Of a DNA stretch of 64,000 nt, positions 32,190 to 44,995 are shown one piece after another. Each line of letters opens with the position of its first letter. The stretch's first letter is position 1. Source of the DNA: Nymphalis io (taxonomy: Eukaryota > Arthropoda > Insecta > Lepidoptera > Nymphalidae); the NCBI RefSeq assembly GCF_905147045.1, contig NC_065905.1:3534001-3598000 (forward strand). Direction: 5' to 3'. The translations under genes and the position numbers were made by a program. The notes beneath the pieces were generated by a model that worked only from the letters and a program-made list of their open reading frames with translations, searched no databases and had not been told where the DNA came from.

Positions 32190-34590
32190 ATTCAACTTAC
32201 ATAGATACAAAAAAATATATATACATACATATAAAATAAATTAAACTTAAGTGGAAAGAAAGTGTTTGCTTAACTCTGATTTTAAACGATCTTATTGTAA
32301 CATTATCATGGAAAATATTATCTGGAAGAGAGTTCCATAGGCGAGCGGCAACAACGGAAAACGAGTTACCAAAGGAAGTAGTATTAAAAAATGGTACCTC
32401 AAGAGTTTTCGACGCCACACATGCGCGTACTGGTCTTTCACGAGCAGGACAAAACAGAAAACGCTCATGTAGGTAATCAGGGCTACCATGGTTTAATATA
32501 TTAAAAAGAAGCGATAATATGTGCAAGCTCCGACGAAGTCGGATAGGAAGCCACTTTAACTGACGTCGATATTGAGAAATGTGATCAAATTTGCGCAGAC
32601 CGTAAATGAAACGAATGCACAAATTTTGAAGTCTATCTAGTTTGTCAAGTAGCTCTTCATTCGCATCAAGATAGCAAACATCAGCGTAGTCCAGGAAAGG
32701 AAGAAGAAGGGATTGTGCAAGTAAAATTTTTGTTTTGAAAGGAAGGAAATTCTGCAAACGTTTTAGAGAATGCAGAGAGAAATGGACACGTTTACTGACT
32801 TCGTTAACCTGAGCTCTCCATGATAAATTGCAATCTATGACTAACCCCAGATTACTAGCTTGGTCACTATATGCAATTTGAGTTCCATCATAGACAATTG
32901 ATGGTACAATGTCCCAATTAATCTTGCTACGTAACTGTCTGGTACCTATTATCAATGCCTTCGACTTCAAGGGATTAACAAGAAGCCCAAAGGATGCAGC
33001 CCAGTTCTTAATTTTTACAAGATCATAATTGATATCATGTATGGTCGAACACAGATTTGATAAGGTGACGTGTCTATAAAGTTGTAAATCTCTGCATAGA
33101 GATGGTAGTGAGAAGAAATAACTTTGGTAATTTCATTAATGAAGATTGAAAACAGAAGAGGAGAAAGTACGCCGCCTTGCGGAACGCCAGCAGAGAGGTC
33201 AGCCCAGTCCTGGAAGCCTCATCAGACTTTACCATCTGCCGACGACCACGAAGATAAGATTGGAACCAATGGATTGGAGCGAAGGATACCAAGCAATACA
33301 TCAAAGTCGACTGAATTAAAGGCATTGCTAAAATCGAGCAAAATGAGAATAGTAAACTCACTTTTGTCCATAGCAAAGCGAATGTCTTCAGTGACTTTAA
33401 GCAGTGCGGTGGAAGTACTATGACCGGAACGGAAACCGGATTGAAAAGGACTAAGGAGATGATTATGTGTTAAGAATTCTGACAGTTGCTTATGTACAAC
33501 GTCTTCAAGGATTTTTGATAGGATAGGCAAAATAGAGATGGGACGAAAATGTGAAAATGAAGAGGGATTTGATATTTTAGGTAAAGGAATCACGTGTGCT
33601 AACTTCCAAACTGTTGGAAAGGTATTGGATTCAAAGGAAAAGTTTATAATGTGAGTAATAACAGGGTTTAAAGAGTCAAGGACAGGTATTAACATATCCC
33701 GACTAATGTTGTCATTACCAACCGCCTTGGAAGTGATCGACAGGATGCTTCTCTTGACTTCGCTCTCTGTGACTGTATGAAAATTAAAAGGAATACAATC
33801 AGGCGTCATGGCGTTCGCCATCTTTAACAATGTTTCAGCCTTCGTAGAGACTGAAATTGTTAAAGGGGGAGTAGGAAAATGTTTATTTAGAGAATTCAGA
33901 TCAAATGAATGTTGAGAAGATTTTGAGGGATTACCCACGCCTAAAGATTTAAAAAATCTCCACATTTGTGAAGTAGTCAGTTTATCGATGGAGGAGTGGA
34001 TGAAACGGCGTTTAGCATCTCTACACATCCTATTGCAGAGATTTCGCAATTTTTTGTACGTCGCAATATTGAGGTGAGTAGGATTCCTTTTAGAGACTCT
34101 CTTGGTTTATCACGTTTTGCCATAATATTTATAATAGTTTGAATAAGCCAAGGTGCAGGTAGATGTTTTACCTTAATTTTCCTAATTGGAGCGTGCTTGT
34201 CATATAACTTTGATAATGATTCATTAAAATAGGCCACCTTATCGTCAACATTCGTAAACGCATAAATATTATTCCAGTCAATGCCATTGGCGTCATAACA
34301 TAAATTTGCAATATTTATATTTTTCATATTGCGTCTTAAAATTGTTTTGGTCTTGCGCTTTGAGAAGGAGAGTTTATAGCTAACGAAGAGTAAATCATGG
34401 AAGGAGAAAGGAGCTGTCAGCTGACCATGAGCTGACACACTGTGAGGGTTGGAGACAATAATGACATCAAGAAGAGACGGAGTACAATTAGGTGAAAAAT
34501 GAGTTTCTGAGAGAGGAAGAATAGTAAAATTAAAAGAAGACACGATAGATTTTAGATTTTAGTAGAAATATTTTAGTGGCAACATTAAGC
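32190..34590 (-). mobile_element. decayed non-LTR retrotransposon (jockey/CR1-like), endonuclease C-terminus through pol C-terminus
   Basis: On the minus strand, 34543-33977 covers the end of an endonuclease domain (LLDVIIVSNPHSVS, SFHDLLFVSY) and a linker. 34049-33222 covers the RT fingers and palm (WKLAHVIPLPKISNPSSFSHF, RPISILPILSKILEDVV, FQSGFRSGHSTSTAL, LLDFSNAFNSVDFD). After a frameshift comes WFQSYLRGRRQ, then GVPQGGVLSPLLFSIFIN. The expected HLYADDLQIY reads HLY-A-E-IYN because 9 bp are missing, so both catalytic aspartates are gone. 32970-32197 is the C-terminal region (LPFLDYADVCY, LDRLQNLCIRFIYGLR). The 3' end runs into TATG-type simple repeats rather than poly-A. Several frameshifts; not functional. 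It is related to 62400-63935. Confidence 0.88.
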
Positions 34591-34765
34591 CAGCATGTAT
34601 AAAATGTTTACACGCCCTTGAAAAATATGACCTTAAACTAAATATAGTATAAAAGTTTTCATTCATTCTTGACAAAATATAATTACCTAATTCAATTGTA
34701 AATAATTGCTTAGTATTATATGCTACGGTAAATTAAAATGTTTCTAAATAATTGTATCAAATGAT

Positions 34766-35012
34766 ATGATTCACACACGGCCATCTGGTCCCAAATTAAG
34801 CTTGTACAGAGCTTGTACTATGGAAAACAGACAACTAATATACTACATATACTATTTTTGTAAATACATACTTATATAGATTATTACGCCCAGACTCGAT
34901 ACAAACACACATGTTCATGCACACAAATGTCTGTCCTGGGTGGGAATCGAACCCACAACCTTCGACGTGAAAGGCAAGTATCCACCAACCAAGCCAACCG
35001 CCTCGTCAAATG
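34766..35012 (-). repeat. SINE family C, full length
   Basis: Tail side CACACACGGCCATCTGGTCC, body CTTATATAGATTATTACGCCC, and tRNA-like head in reverse (GGGAATCGAACCCACAACC). The right end continues into a short inverted repeat (CGTCAAAT...ATTTGACG, about 35007-35026). Confidence 0.85.
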
Positions 35013-35257
35013 ATGATTTGACGCCAACCGGCATTTGAACTACATCTACTACAAACCTTAAGAGGAGAGGCCTTTGCATTTATATAACATTATTTTTTAA
35101 ATAATTATTTAATAATTTTATATTAAATTTAATATTTAATAACGATTGTGTTATATCCTTATAAAAGTATTACTAATGAGTCAATAGTGGCTTTGCGTGT
35201 AATTCATCTCGTAAAATGACCCCTTTTTGAGCTTAGATCATTAGATAGATAGAAGTA

Positions 35258-35557
35258 ACAGTAACAGCCTGTTAATGTCCCACTGCTGGGCTAAGGCCTC
35301 CTCTCCCTTTTGAGGAGAAGGTTTGGAGCTTATTCCACCACGCTGCTCCAATGCGGGTTGGTAGAATACACTTATGGCATAATTTCAATGAAACTAGACA
35401 CATACAGGTTTCCTCGCGATATTTTCCTTCACCGTCAAGCACGAGATGAATTATAAACACTAATTAAGCACATGAAAATTCAGTGGTACTTGCCCGGGTT
35501 TTAATCCACGATAATCGGTTAAGTTTCACGCGTTCTAACCACTAGGCCATCTCTGCA
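35258..35557 (-). repeat. SINE family B, full length
   Basis: ACAGCCTGTTAATGTCCCAC at the left (3' end), head at the right (GATGGCCTAGTGGTTAGAACG on the minus strand). The B box has decayed (GGATTAAAACCC). Confidence 0.88.
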
Positions 35558-35764
35558 CACATTCGTTAGAAACCGATTATTTATCGACATCAAAAGATCA
35601 AGACTGACATTCGAAGATTAAATCAACATTCAAGTGATCGCACCCGTCGCGAAGTCTGATTGACATTTAAGAAAGATAGATATGCGGGAGCCTGGGTGGT
35701 CGCGTCTGTCGGCTGAATTTCGGAACCTTTGAAATATGTTTTGTATGTCATGTAATTATAGTAA

Positions 35765-36005
35765 AGAAGCAGTAAATGTCCCAACGGTGGACTTAGGTTT
35801 CCTCTCGTTTTGCAGAGACGTTAGGAGCTTAATTCACTACGCTGCTCCAATACGGATTAGTGGGTAAATTCCTCACGATGTACTCCTTCATTTCTAAGCA
35901 CGATATGTTTTATAAGCACAAATTAAGCACATGAAAATTCATTTGTGCTTGCCCGGGTTTGAACCTGCAATCTTCAGGCAAATTTCACGTGTATAAACAC
36001 CATAT
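35765..36005 (-). repeat. SINE family B, diverged
   Basis: AGCAGTAAATGTCCCAACGG, CACTACGCTGCTCCAATACGG, AAGCACATGAAAATTCAT and GCCCGGGTTTGAACCTGC match family B with small deletions. It is only about 200 bp from the copy at 35258, in the same orientation. Confidence 0.75.
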
Positions 36006-36570
36006 TGTCATTATAGTAAAAAATTTTAAGTAAAAAGTAATTTTAACATGATCATTATTATGATACAGAAACAAAGACAAATAAATTAAAAGACATACCA
36101 ACATGTAATTAAAAAAAAAAACTTTAAGAAATCATTTCTTGCACATTGTGTAATATATGTATATATGATGATATGACAGAGCAGTCTCTTGGCACTGATA
36201 TAGTATTACTATGTTGAAGAGGATATACAAACCTTTATCATTAGATTAAAAAAAACACAAGCAAAATTTATACAAAAAAAATCCTACCTACTTACTGGTA
36301 TGATTATTTTAATTTTAATGGTAGCGTATGCTTTTTATTATTTAAACACGCATTCGTGACACGAATCACTATGTTTTTAACGATTCATGTGCATTCAGCC
36401 TTATCATAACGTCACGTAAAACACGAGGCTTTCGTAGTAAGGGTTGTATTACGTAACGTTGAATATAAAACGTTCATATAGTATATTATTTCAGGTCTGC
36501 ATTTCGTTGCATTATGTTCTCTTAATCGCCTCTTAAATATTTTTGCAAGTTTAACTTTATATTCTACTAA
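36006..36570. other. non-coding sequence, possible upstream region
   Basis: AT-rich, no ORF or repeat. It precedes the candidate first exon at 36571-36928 and could hold its promoter. Confidence 0.3.
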
Positions 36571-36928
36571 GGAGGTTTCAGGCCTGTTGTGCGAAAGGGA
36601 TGCCTGTATATTCCGTCGGCAAGGTTCGTATGTTCAGTCAGTTTAAGGCTAGCCAGCCAGCTGAAACGTCGTGTCGTTGGATTTATTTTTCTGAAATATA
36701 TGCTTCGATACACGCGAAGGTTTTAAACTATTGTGCTTAAGAGTGAAGTGTTAGTGTTAGTTACTATAGTGATTTCAATATTTATTCATTAATTATTAAC
36801 AATGTAAATATAAATTTATCACATAAAGATTTTAAAATGTAAAGTAATAATAAAATTAACTAAGTCTTAGTGTTTACGTGCTGAAAGACTTGTGACTTGT
36901 GAGTCTATGCTAATTCTACTTTTAAATG
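36571..36928 (+). promoter_or_regulatory. candidate 5' exon with start codon and splice donor
   Basis: A stretch less AT-rich than its surroundings with an initiator-like TTCAGTCAGTTT at 633-644 of this kilobase (36633-36644). It leads to ATG at 36907, seven codons reading MLILLLN, one further base, and a strong donor G|GTAAGTTTTTTT at 36928/36929. The hydrophobic start would suit a signal peptide. The acceptor partner is unknown; a candidate 27-nt exon with compatible phase lies at 48396-48422. Could also be a non-coding RNA exon or coincidence. Confidence 0.35.
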
Positions 36929-38065
36929 GTAAGTTTTTTTTTTCTTTAATATCTTTGGGGTACAGCGATTCAGTCCACTATAATTCACCCAATGTCAATG
37001 TTACTACTAATAGTAGTAATAAAAAGTATATAACAACCAAATAAGAAGTATAGTAATGGTAAGATTAATATACGTTTTTTTTTAATGTGGGTATTTTTTT
37101 ATAAGTCGAATAACTTCAGTCCAGTGACAATTATTTTTATGAATCTGTATATGAAAATGGGTTATGCCTTGAATTTATTGCTGAGTTTATGGGTTCGACT
37201 GTCATAAAGTGATTAATTTATATTCATTCGTCAGTTCTGTTACACGTGACGTTTTCATTATTAATATTATTTAATTGTCTTACAATTTTTTTAATTGTCT
37301 ATTTACGCGATCGATTATAATTCGCAAATAAACACTGTTAATATTTTTATAACACTTTGAATAGGTTTGACTGTATTTATATAAGCCGATTTTTGTTACT
37401 GCATAATGTGAATATTTTTTTCATATGAATTAATTGCTTCGAACAGTTTTAGTTTATTTTAGTTACCATAGAAACAAGAGAAAATAATATTAATATTTTA
37501 TGAATATTATTTTTTTAGGTAAAAATTACTATATATTTACAGACGAATTTTGGCACGAATAGTAAAAACTGCTTCGAACTTCATTCCTTGAAGTGTAAAG
37601 AGTTTAAATAATAAATACATCGAATGTATACTTCTTTATAATACTTTTAGTTAATAACAAGAACACATTTTAATGTATTCATTACGAGTAGAGCCAGTAT
37701 GGAAAATTGAAATGAATGGAAGTTACATGGGATAATGACTATGATAACCATAATATATAAAGGTCACAAGCACCAAAATAGCGTATCACTGTGTCGATAT
37801 TTAACATTTTATTCTCACGTGAAATGTTGGTTATATGAATTGAGTTTATACAGACTAGCACTATTAATGACCTTATTTGAACTATAGACATTAGTGTTAT
37901 AAAATAAGGGGTATCGTACATCGCTAATAATTCTATATTTGTGTCTATAATTCTATCACTCGTAATAAAAAAAATCCTTTTTGTCAAAAAATCATAAAAA
38001 TTTAAAATCAGCAAAGATTCATTAATTTAACATATCTGATGATATATTTACTTACATAATAATAA
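36929..38065. other. non-coding sequence, nothing recognised
   Basis: AT-rich, with no supported exon or repeat. A minus frame at 37739-38014 lacks any domain. Confidence 0.35.
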
Positions 38066-38327
38066 TATCCTGGGACATTTTTCACACACGGCCATCTGCT
38101 TCCAAATTAAGCTTGTACAGAGCTTGTACTATGGAAACCAGACAACTGATATTACCACATATACATTTTTTTTTTTTTTGTAAATACATACTTATATAGA
38201 TAATTACACCCAGACTCAGGACAAAGAGATATGTTCATGCACACAAATATTTGTCCTGGGTGGGAATCGAACCTACAACCTTCGGCGTGAAAGGCAAGCA
38301 TCCACCAATCACATCAACCGGTTCGTC
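38066..38327 (-). repeat. SINE family C, full length
   Basis: TCCTGGGACATTTTTCACAC at the left, an internal T run at 38167-38178, and tRNA-like head in reverse at the right. It is followed within 15 bp by a family B SINE in the same orientation. Confidence 0.85.
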
Positions 38328-38341
38328 AAAATATATATAGT

Positions 38342-38551
38342 AGTAACAGCCTGTTAATGTCCCACTGCTGGGCTAAGGCCTCCTCTCCCTTTTGAGGAGA
38401 AGGTTGTGGAGCTTATTCCACCACGCTGCTCCAATGCGGGTTGGTAGAATACACATGTGGCAGAATTTCAATGAAATGAGACACATGCAGGTTTCCTCAC
38501 GATGTTTTCCTTCACCGTTAAGCACGAGATGAATTATAATCACAAATATGT
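38342..38551 (-). repeat. SINE family B, 5'-truncated
   Basis: The 3' two thirds of family B are well preserved (ACAGCCTGTTAATGTCCCAC to GAGATGAATTATAATCACAAA). The tRNA-like head is absent. Confidence 0.85.
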
Positions 38552-39974
38552 ACATCTAAATATAAATGCTTGTTTTAGATAAAATCTCCATAATAGCGAC
38601 TTAGTTTGTTTCCGTTTAAAGCCTACGTATTTGAAAATAAATAAATAATATATTTGCATTTACTTAAATAAAAAATATATGTTATAAAATTAACTTCTAG
38701 TGTGCCATTTACTTATAGTTAAAATAAAACTAATTTAAAAATAAGGTTAAGATTTATACAATTCTTTTAATGGAAGCGCGATACTAAAACCAGGACTTTT
38801 ATGGTTACATAGAAATGCTATCAGGTTATGAAATGTTATGTTTCTACGTTTCTTATTTCTTAAAGATACTTCAAAGTATAATAAATTATACTCTATGTAA
38901 AATTTTAATGAATGTATTTTATTGCATTAAATTTTCTATAATATTAAAATATCTGCACCGCTGTTATTATTAAAACAATTATAACACATTTAAACTACGT
39001 TTTTTTTCTTTAAATTGTATTTTCATTTCAATTTTCCTTCGTAACTTTTAAGTTTTAGCAATCTAAAAGTTTATCAGTATATTTGAACACGAGTGTAAGT
39101 TAAGTATTTATATTCATTGCTAGTTAAAACATAGGACTTACGGAATTTAGGACTTAAATTTAAATATAGGTTTTCATTTAAGTGCTAGAGAACTTTGAGT
39201 AAGAAAGTATGAATTGAGTTATTTTTGTTTATGATGTGTCATGTCATTATGATCTTATGAGGAATAAAAAAAGACAAGAATTGATAGGCACTCCTCTTTT
39301 TAAATTCGACTAATTATTAATTGAAATCTCTTGATGTAAAACAAAAACCATTTATGGAAGAAAGTAACTGGAGGTTAGGTGAGTCGATTAACCTTAAAAT
39401 TTATAATTTAGGTTATTGTTAGGCGAATCTAAAGGTAATATTAAACGTTATAACGCTGCTAAAATCTTGTTTCGCGAGCAAACAAAAGCAATGTTAAACA
39501 TAATAACTTAAGTAAGTTGGAAAGCAATTAAGTCGAGATAGATTAACACCTAACCGTGCTTAGAATATTTGTCTCTGTATACGAGTCTGTTAAGTAAATT
39601 TATAATAAATAATACTCGGCATTATAAAATGGTAGAAAAGTTAGAGCTAAGTCAAGGTCAATTTGTCGTGCTAGGACATTCTATATTTAAAAATAAGGTT
39701 TTAGTATTTAATAGCTACTTACGAAATGAAAAGAAAATATGATTAACGCTTGAACGCATCTAAGTAACTAATTATAATATAGTTATGTTAAAAATGAAAA
39801 TAAGATAATCTATTTATGTGACGTTTATAGCCTTGCAGGTCATCTCTCCTTTAAGAGCAAATGTTTAAGCAAAATATTGTGCTGTACAATAAGCGATGAG
39901 TGGGTGTACCTATGACAGACATGTTCGAAGCTTTTGTGTCGGGTTTATTTATATTTTTAATGTTATTATAATTT
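38552..39974. other. non-coding sequence, nothing recognised
   Basis: About 1.4 kb, AT-rich, no ORF of interest, RNA or repeat recognised. Consistent with a long intron or intergenic space. Confidence 0.35.
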
Positions 39975-40065
39975 TTCACCGCAGATAACGAAATGTATTC
40001 GCAATGGTACTTGCCTGATTTAGACATCACCGGTTAAGAATCCGTGTTCTATCAACCAGCGTGTT
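39975..40065 (-). repeat. SINE family B head-side fragment, degenerate
   Basis: TTTTTCACCGCAGATAACGA, GGTACTTGCCTGATTTAGAC and CATCACCGGTTAAGAATCCGTG are diverged family B segments. A similar fragment lies at 41080-41145. Confidence 0.4.
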
Positions 40066-40844
40066 TATATATAACAAAAGAAATTATATAAAAAAAATTG
40101 AATACAGAATTCTTTTTTATAATTTTAATAATCTCAGAGCCAACAGATACAAAATTGGCTCAAACGCTTACTTTCAAATACCTAAACCAAAATTATACCC
40201 TTAATATTTTGCTTTGTAAGCCTTTGAGTGTTACGAAAAGAATTACTGTACTGTAAATATTAGAGTAACAATATATAATCAGATTTCTCTAAAACGATCT
40301 TAAATTTCTTTTATAACGAAGGTCTTCATTAAATCGTATCGGGTATCGAATCTGAGTGCCTAATTGAATTACTTATGGCAGTTTGTGTAAAGCAAACCCA
40401 CCTGGAAGGCAGAAAGACGGCTGAGCGAGAAACTTCTTGAATTATTCACTAAATTATCGTTTCGTCCAGTTCTTCTAATACCTTTTTTTTTCCTTTATTT
40501 ATTCCACTTTTCCGAATTTCACAGTCTATTATGACAATGAGTGCTCAGCCACTATAAATTTTTAATTAATTTATCAAATTGGGCTTATATCCAATGAAAT
40601 AGATAAACATTTATCGTTTATGTATTTATTGAATGTAAATATCCGGATACAATGAGAGGGTAACAAATAAACAGTGTTAGCAGCAGGTAAAAGTTTTTTA
40701 GGTCATAGACAAATATTGTTTATTTTTTAATTGGATTAAAACTAAAACGAAATGTAATATTTTTTGCTTATATTGCTTTTAAATAATAAACCAGAGGATT
40801 GAACATGTATATATTTATTTTCATATAAGTTGCTTGAATTGTAA
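40066..40844. other. non-coding sequence, nothing recognised
   Basis: No supported feature. Confidence 0.35.
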
Positions 40845-41072
40845 ATAGACCACCTGCTAACTGGTCACCACCGTAATTAACATTGGCACCGTAAGAAATA
40901 TTAACTAATCCTTAAATCATAAATGCGCTACCAACCTTGGGAACTAAGATGTTTTGTCTCGTGTTTTTAGTTAAACTTGCTCACTCACTCTACAAACCGG
41001 CAAAAATCAATACCAAGTATTGCTTGCTGTTTGATGGTAGAATATGATATGAGTGGGTCGTACTTTCTATAT
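40845..41072 (-). repeat. SINE family A, diverged
   Basis: ACCACCTGCTAACTGGTCACC, GCTACCAACCTTGGGAACTAAG and GGTAGAATATGATATGAGTGGG are reversed family A segments. It is followed by a family B head fragment at 41080-41145. Confidence 0.7.
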
Positions 41073-41762
41073 TCTTTCACCGCAGCAGATAATGAAAAAT
41101 GAAGTGATGCTTGCCCGAGTTTGAAACATCAACAAAAGATTCCGTGTCTATTTATATCAAACGAAATTAAAAAAAACAATTTCAAATACAAAATTCTATT
41201 TTATAATTTTAATATTCTCAGAGTCCACAGATACAAATATCTATCTTTACTAGATGAATTAGATTTAGTTTCTTTTAATTTATGTTTTATAATTTACTGG
41301 TATTCGGCTGTGATGGAAAACATTGTGAATAATTCTGTGAACCCGTACACCAGCACTGTGGTGGACAATGCAACATGCTTAACAGGAGATCTTTGTCCAG
41401 CTGTGGGACGTTTACAAGTAATACTCACTGAATTTAGATATTAATGTATCAATGTATTTTAAATATACGATGAAATTCACTTTTCTCTGTGTTCAAAATT
41501 TCATGATGCTTACATTGCCTGAATATAGCGTAAATATTGAGCATTGTAATTTGTTCTCAGCGCTTAATGTGTCGCGACATTTTGAGATGGTTGAAATATG
41601 ATTGCTTTGTATTAACAATGGAAATTAACAATGGAATGAAATGCGTCTACAATATACGTATTATTATAAAATTATTACCAAAAGTATTTTTCTATATTTT
41701 ACGTAGAAAATATTATAATGCATGGTAAAAGCGAAATGATTTTGTTTTAGAACATTACGTGT

Positions 41763-41985
41763 TCGTCGGTCTAGTGGCTAGCTTATAAGGCCGTACATCC
41801 CTAGATCCTGGATTAAAATCCCGACTCCTGTCATTAAAAAGTTATTGGATTTTTCTGTCGAGATATTTGCAGTAGCAGCCCGGAGTGTGGATATTGGCGC
41901 TGTTTACATTCCCGTGCCTCGGATAGCATGTAAAGCCGTCGGTCCTGTACTTAATCAATTTCCGGTCATATTGGACTTAGATTTT
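41763..41985 (+). repeat. SINE family D, tRNA-derived head present
   Basis: Head with A-box TCGGTCTAGTGGCTAGC and B-box-like GGATTAAAATCCCG, then TTTTTCTGTCGAGATATTTGC, GTAGCAGCCCGGAGTG, CATTCCCGTGCCTCGG and AATTTCCGGTCATATTGGAC. This is the clearest head of the family in the window. Confidence 0.75.
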
Positions 41986-42649
41986 GAATTATATTGAGAT
42001 TTTATCAATTAAACATCCAAATATATTTTGTGGGCAAATATTATTATCAAATTACAATAAACACGTGAAAATTTATTTTAATGTAATGTGTTGTTACTAG
42101 AGGGTAGTATTACGAGATATTGTTCATAAAGTATACAACCAGGAAGCCATTTTGAAGCGTACAAATTTAATAATAAAGGAGAAGCAGCAATAATATTGTT
42201 TTGGTCTTCACATTGTTATTTAATATGGCGAACCATAACTGGTGTGAAAGTTTCTTTAACTCTCAAAGTCTGGCCCTTTCTGTAGTTATGACGACTTCGG
42301 TAATATTGTTAGTAACAGCAAATTTGTTAGGCAGTTTCTTAGGAATGTATTCTTAATCTTTTCAAGGTTTCATAATTTGAAGTTCTTCTTAAGATATCTC
42401 GAATTTAGTCTCTTACATATATGAAATGTAATGTAGCTATCCGTTCTGGCTTCGCATGGATAAAGGTCTGCAGAAAACATTTCTATCGTATTACGTAATA
42501 TTCTATCGGTTTACACGCAGCGCGCCAGTAAAGCTCCTCTCGGCATGTATTTTTTCAATACCTTCAACAATTATAGTTCAGCCAATTTATACAAATCCTT
42601 AATTAATTTTAGCGAAATTTAGTCACTATATGAGGATATCTGGGTGAAT
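41986..42649. other. non-coding sequence
   Basis: No gene. A GC-richer patch near 42440-42560 (TTCTGGCTTCGCATGG, CACGCAGCGCGCCAG) looks like decayed transposon sequence but was not assigned. Confidence 0.3.
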
Positions 42650-42935
42650 GGGCTGTTTGATTGTAACCACTAATTTAACCCAACGCTAATTAGTATTGTT
42701 GAATTCGGGTTAGAAGGGTGACTGAGTCATAATTACAGGCACAAGGGACATAACTTCTTAGTTCCCAAGGTTGGTTGCGTATTGGTGATATAAGTAATGG
42801 TTAATATCACGCATCTTGTAGGAATCCCTTCTTAATTTAATTAGGAAGAACGTTTTTTATGCGTTTTATTTTCCCATTGGTTCGTGCAGGGCCGTCTGGG
42901 TGGCTCCACCCCCTCATCAATTATTCTAAGAATCT
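42650..42935 (+). repeat. SINE family A fragments, rearranged order
   Basis: Body segments (GAATTCGGGTTAGAAGGGTG, TACAGGCACAAGGGACATAAC) at 42700-42830 come before a head-like segment (GTGCAGGGCCGTCTGGGTGG, CACCCCCTCATCA) at 42882-42930. The head therefore follows the body: two fragments or a rearranged copy. Confidence 0.55.
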
Positions 42936-43629
42936 TCCTTATAAGTTAGTCACTAAACCAACGGCAAGTTAAAGAAAAGGAATCTAGTATAATTGTCGAG
43001 AATTGAAAATAAAAAATGTATTTTTTTCATATTCCTTACATTTGCTTGTAAATCATCTTTATATCTTATAATTTTTATTTTATATCTTTAATTTTATATA
43101 TATATATAGTTCATTAATTCATTGAAAAAGAGTGACGTCAGCATAGCCGTCTTTACAATCGGCATTTACATCATGATGGTCGCTCATACTCAGAGTTAAT
43201 GTAGCAGAAATAGTAGAAAACGTCAACTACGTCTCAATATCTTTTTATTCAGTGACACGAGAGGTCTGTAAGCTTTGACGGCTAGAGCAAGAATGGGCCG
43301 ATTTCTGTCGGGCGGTCGTATTAAGATCCAAGCAAAATAGTTGTATCTTAGTTTGACATTTTAAAATTAATCTTGACAAATAGATATATGAAGATTAAAT
43401 TTGACTGTTGTCGTCGTCACGTATATACATACAAATGAAATTAACTTAAATAAACTATACGAACAGTGTCAATAGTAGTCAGTGTCTAACTTTGCTAACC
43501 GCGTGGGCTGCGAAGCGAGACTGCATTATGACAAATGGGAATTCCATTGGAACTGCAAATCTAGTGATTCATACATTGAGATCTAACATCACCTTATTAA
43601 TCATTATATATTCTATAGCCTAACAACCA
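42936..43629. other. non-coding sequence, nothing recognised
   Basis: Contains a TA microsatellite near 43095 and a GC-richer stretch at 43130-43320 with no long ORF. No supported gene. Confidence 0.3.
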
Positions 43630-43830
43630 TAGTTAATATTGTTGTGTTCATGTTTATAGGTTAAGTGAGACAGCGTAACTAAAGGCAAGGGACATTACAT
43701 CTTAGTTACTATGGTTGGTGGCGATATCAGTGCCATTGTCTTTGGTGATGTGTCTGATGGACTTTCGGCTGTTGTGACCACTTATCATCAGATGTGCAAA
43801 TGCTCAGCCTACCTATTTTACATAAAAAAA
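43630..43830 (+). repeat. SINE family A, degenerate, 5'-truncated
   Basis: ATTGTTGTGTTCATGTTTATAGG, AAGGCAAGGGACATTACATC and GACCACTTATCATCAGATG match family A with many changes; A-rich 3' end at 43825. Confidence 0.6.
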
Positions 43831-44360
43831 TATATAAAACATTCATAGAGTTAACAAGCACAACGCATTTTGTTTTATTTAGCGATTAGTATCAATATAA
43901 TGTTATGCAAACAAATTTTGTATAAATTATAGCGTTTGGTTTACATCGCTTGGTTTGCTTCCTATTAACTTTAAACGCAAAATAAACGATACAATATCAA
44001 AGGTACCGTCCACATAAAAATTGATTTTGTTTATATTTGCATTACAAATGAAATATATATAAATATTTGCCCTATGTTTAGAAATGTATTTAAAATGCAT
44101 TATTTCGTATTTCGTTATATATGTTATGTATATGTTTTGATGAATTGATTTGAAAAATTCAGATCGTTCTGTCTTATTAACATCAATTTAAATCAAATTA
44201 TATTGATCCATAATGAATGTTTCTTTGTGTTCTGATTAAAATCATTAACCCGATTGATGTAACTTGAAAATTTGTAAAGTTGTTATTAATACTCGCATCG
44301 CTTTAATAGGGGGCGCGCGAGTAAGTAACAAATTAAAGAGTCAATGCAAGGCAAACAAGG
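43831..44360. other. non-coding sequence, nothing recognised
   Basis: AT-rich; no supported feature. Confidence 0.35.
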
Positions 44361-44735
44361 TTTTTTTTTTTTTTTTATATTCGCCGGGAGGGCAAATGAC
44401 TACTCCACCTGATGGTAAGTGGTAGTAGAGTCCAAACGCGACGACGGCCAGTACAGACGGGAAAAACGTTCTGCACTAGCCGCCTTCGCCTTGCCGGCCC
44501 GCAAGATGCTTCTTCACGCCTCGTTTGAAGGAACCCGGGTTGTAAGAGGAGGGGAACACATGAGCTGGTAAGGAATTCCATTTTTTGGAAGTGCGACAAA
44601 GAAAGGAGTTGCCAAATTTCTTTGTTCGCGATGGAATTGATGTCACAGTTAGGCGGTGACATCGAGAACCAGCTCGCGTGGACTTAAGAAGGAAGGGGGA
44701 AGCGGGAATTAGAGAGAATAATTCAAGGTATCAAC
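44361..44735 (-). mobile_element. 3' end of the jockey-like LINE also present at 8011-8811
   Basis: Starts with a 16-T run (the poly-A tail) and matches 8026-8373 closely (CACCTGATGGTAAGTGG, CAAACGCGACGACGGCC, TGTAAGAGGAGGGGAAC). It differs by small indels, including a missing 2 bp in GACTACTCC. It keeps only the pol C-terminus and 3' UTR. Confidence 0.85.
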
Positions 44736-44995
44736 TACAACTTCATTAATCTCCTAATTGGGTGATGAAAGTACTTAAATTCGTCACTCCTGATATTAGA
44801 AATAGGAATTGTTATTTAGGCTATGTTAATAAGTTAACAATTGTTAAAGATTTTTTGTAAATTCAACCTAAGAGGATGATACTTAAGATGAAAGATTGTA
44901 TGGAAGTTCGTCATTTTTTAAAGTTACGATAATCTGGGTGGGTTTCTGATAATGGTTCTGATGGGACAGCGTATCGGGCACACAGCTAGATTCAT

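Noticed and set aside
32292..33423. Frames on either strand inside the LINE (for example + 33124-33423)
   Set aside because: Shadows of the minus-strand pol frame.
41121..41444. 107-codon + frame ending ...CPAVGRLQ before a GTAATA donor-like site
   Set aside because: Its end resembles the 3' tail of a family B SINE and the first half is AT-biased. No domain and no clear acceptor.
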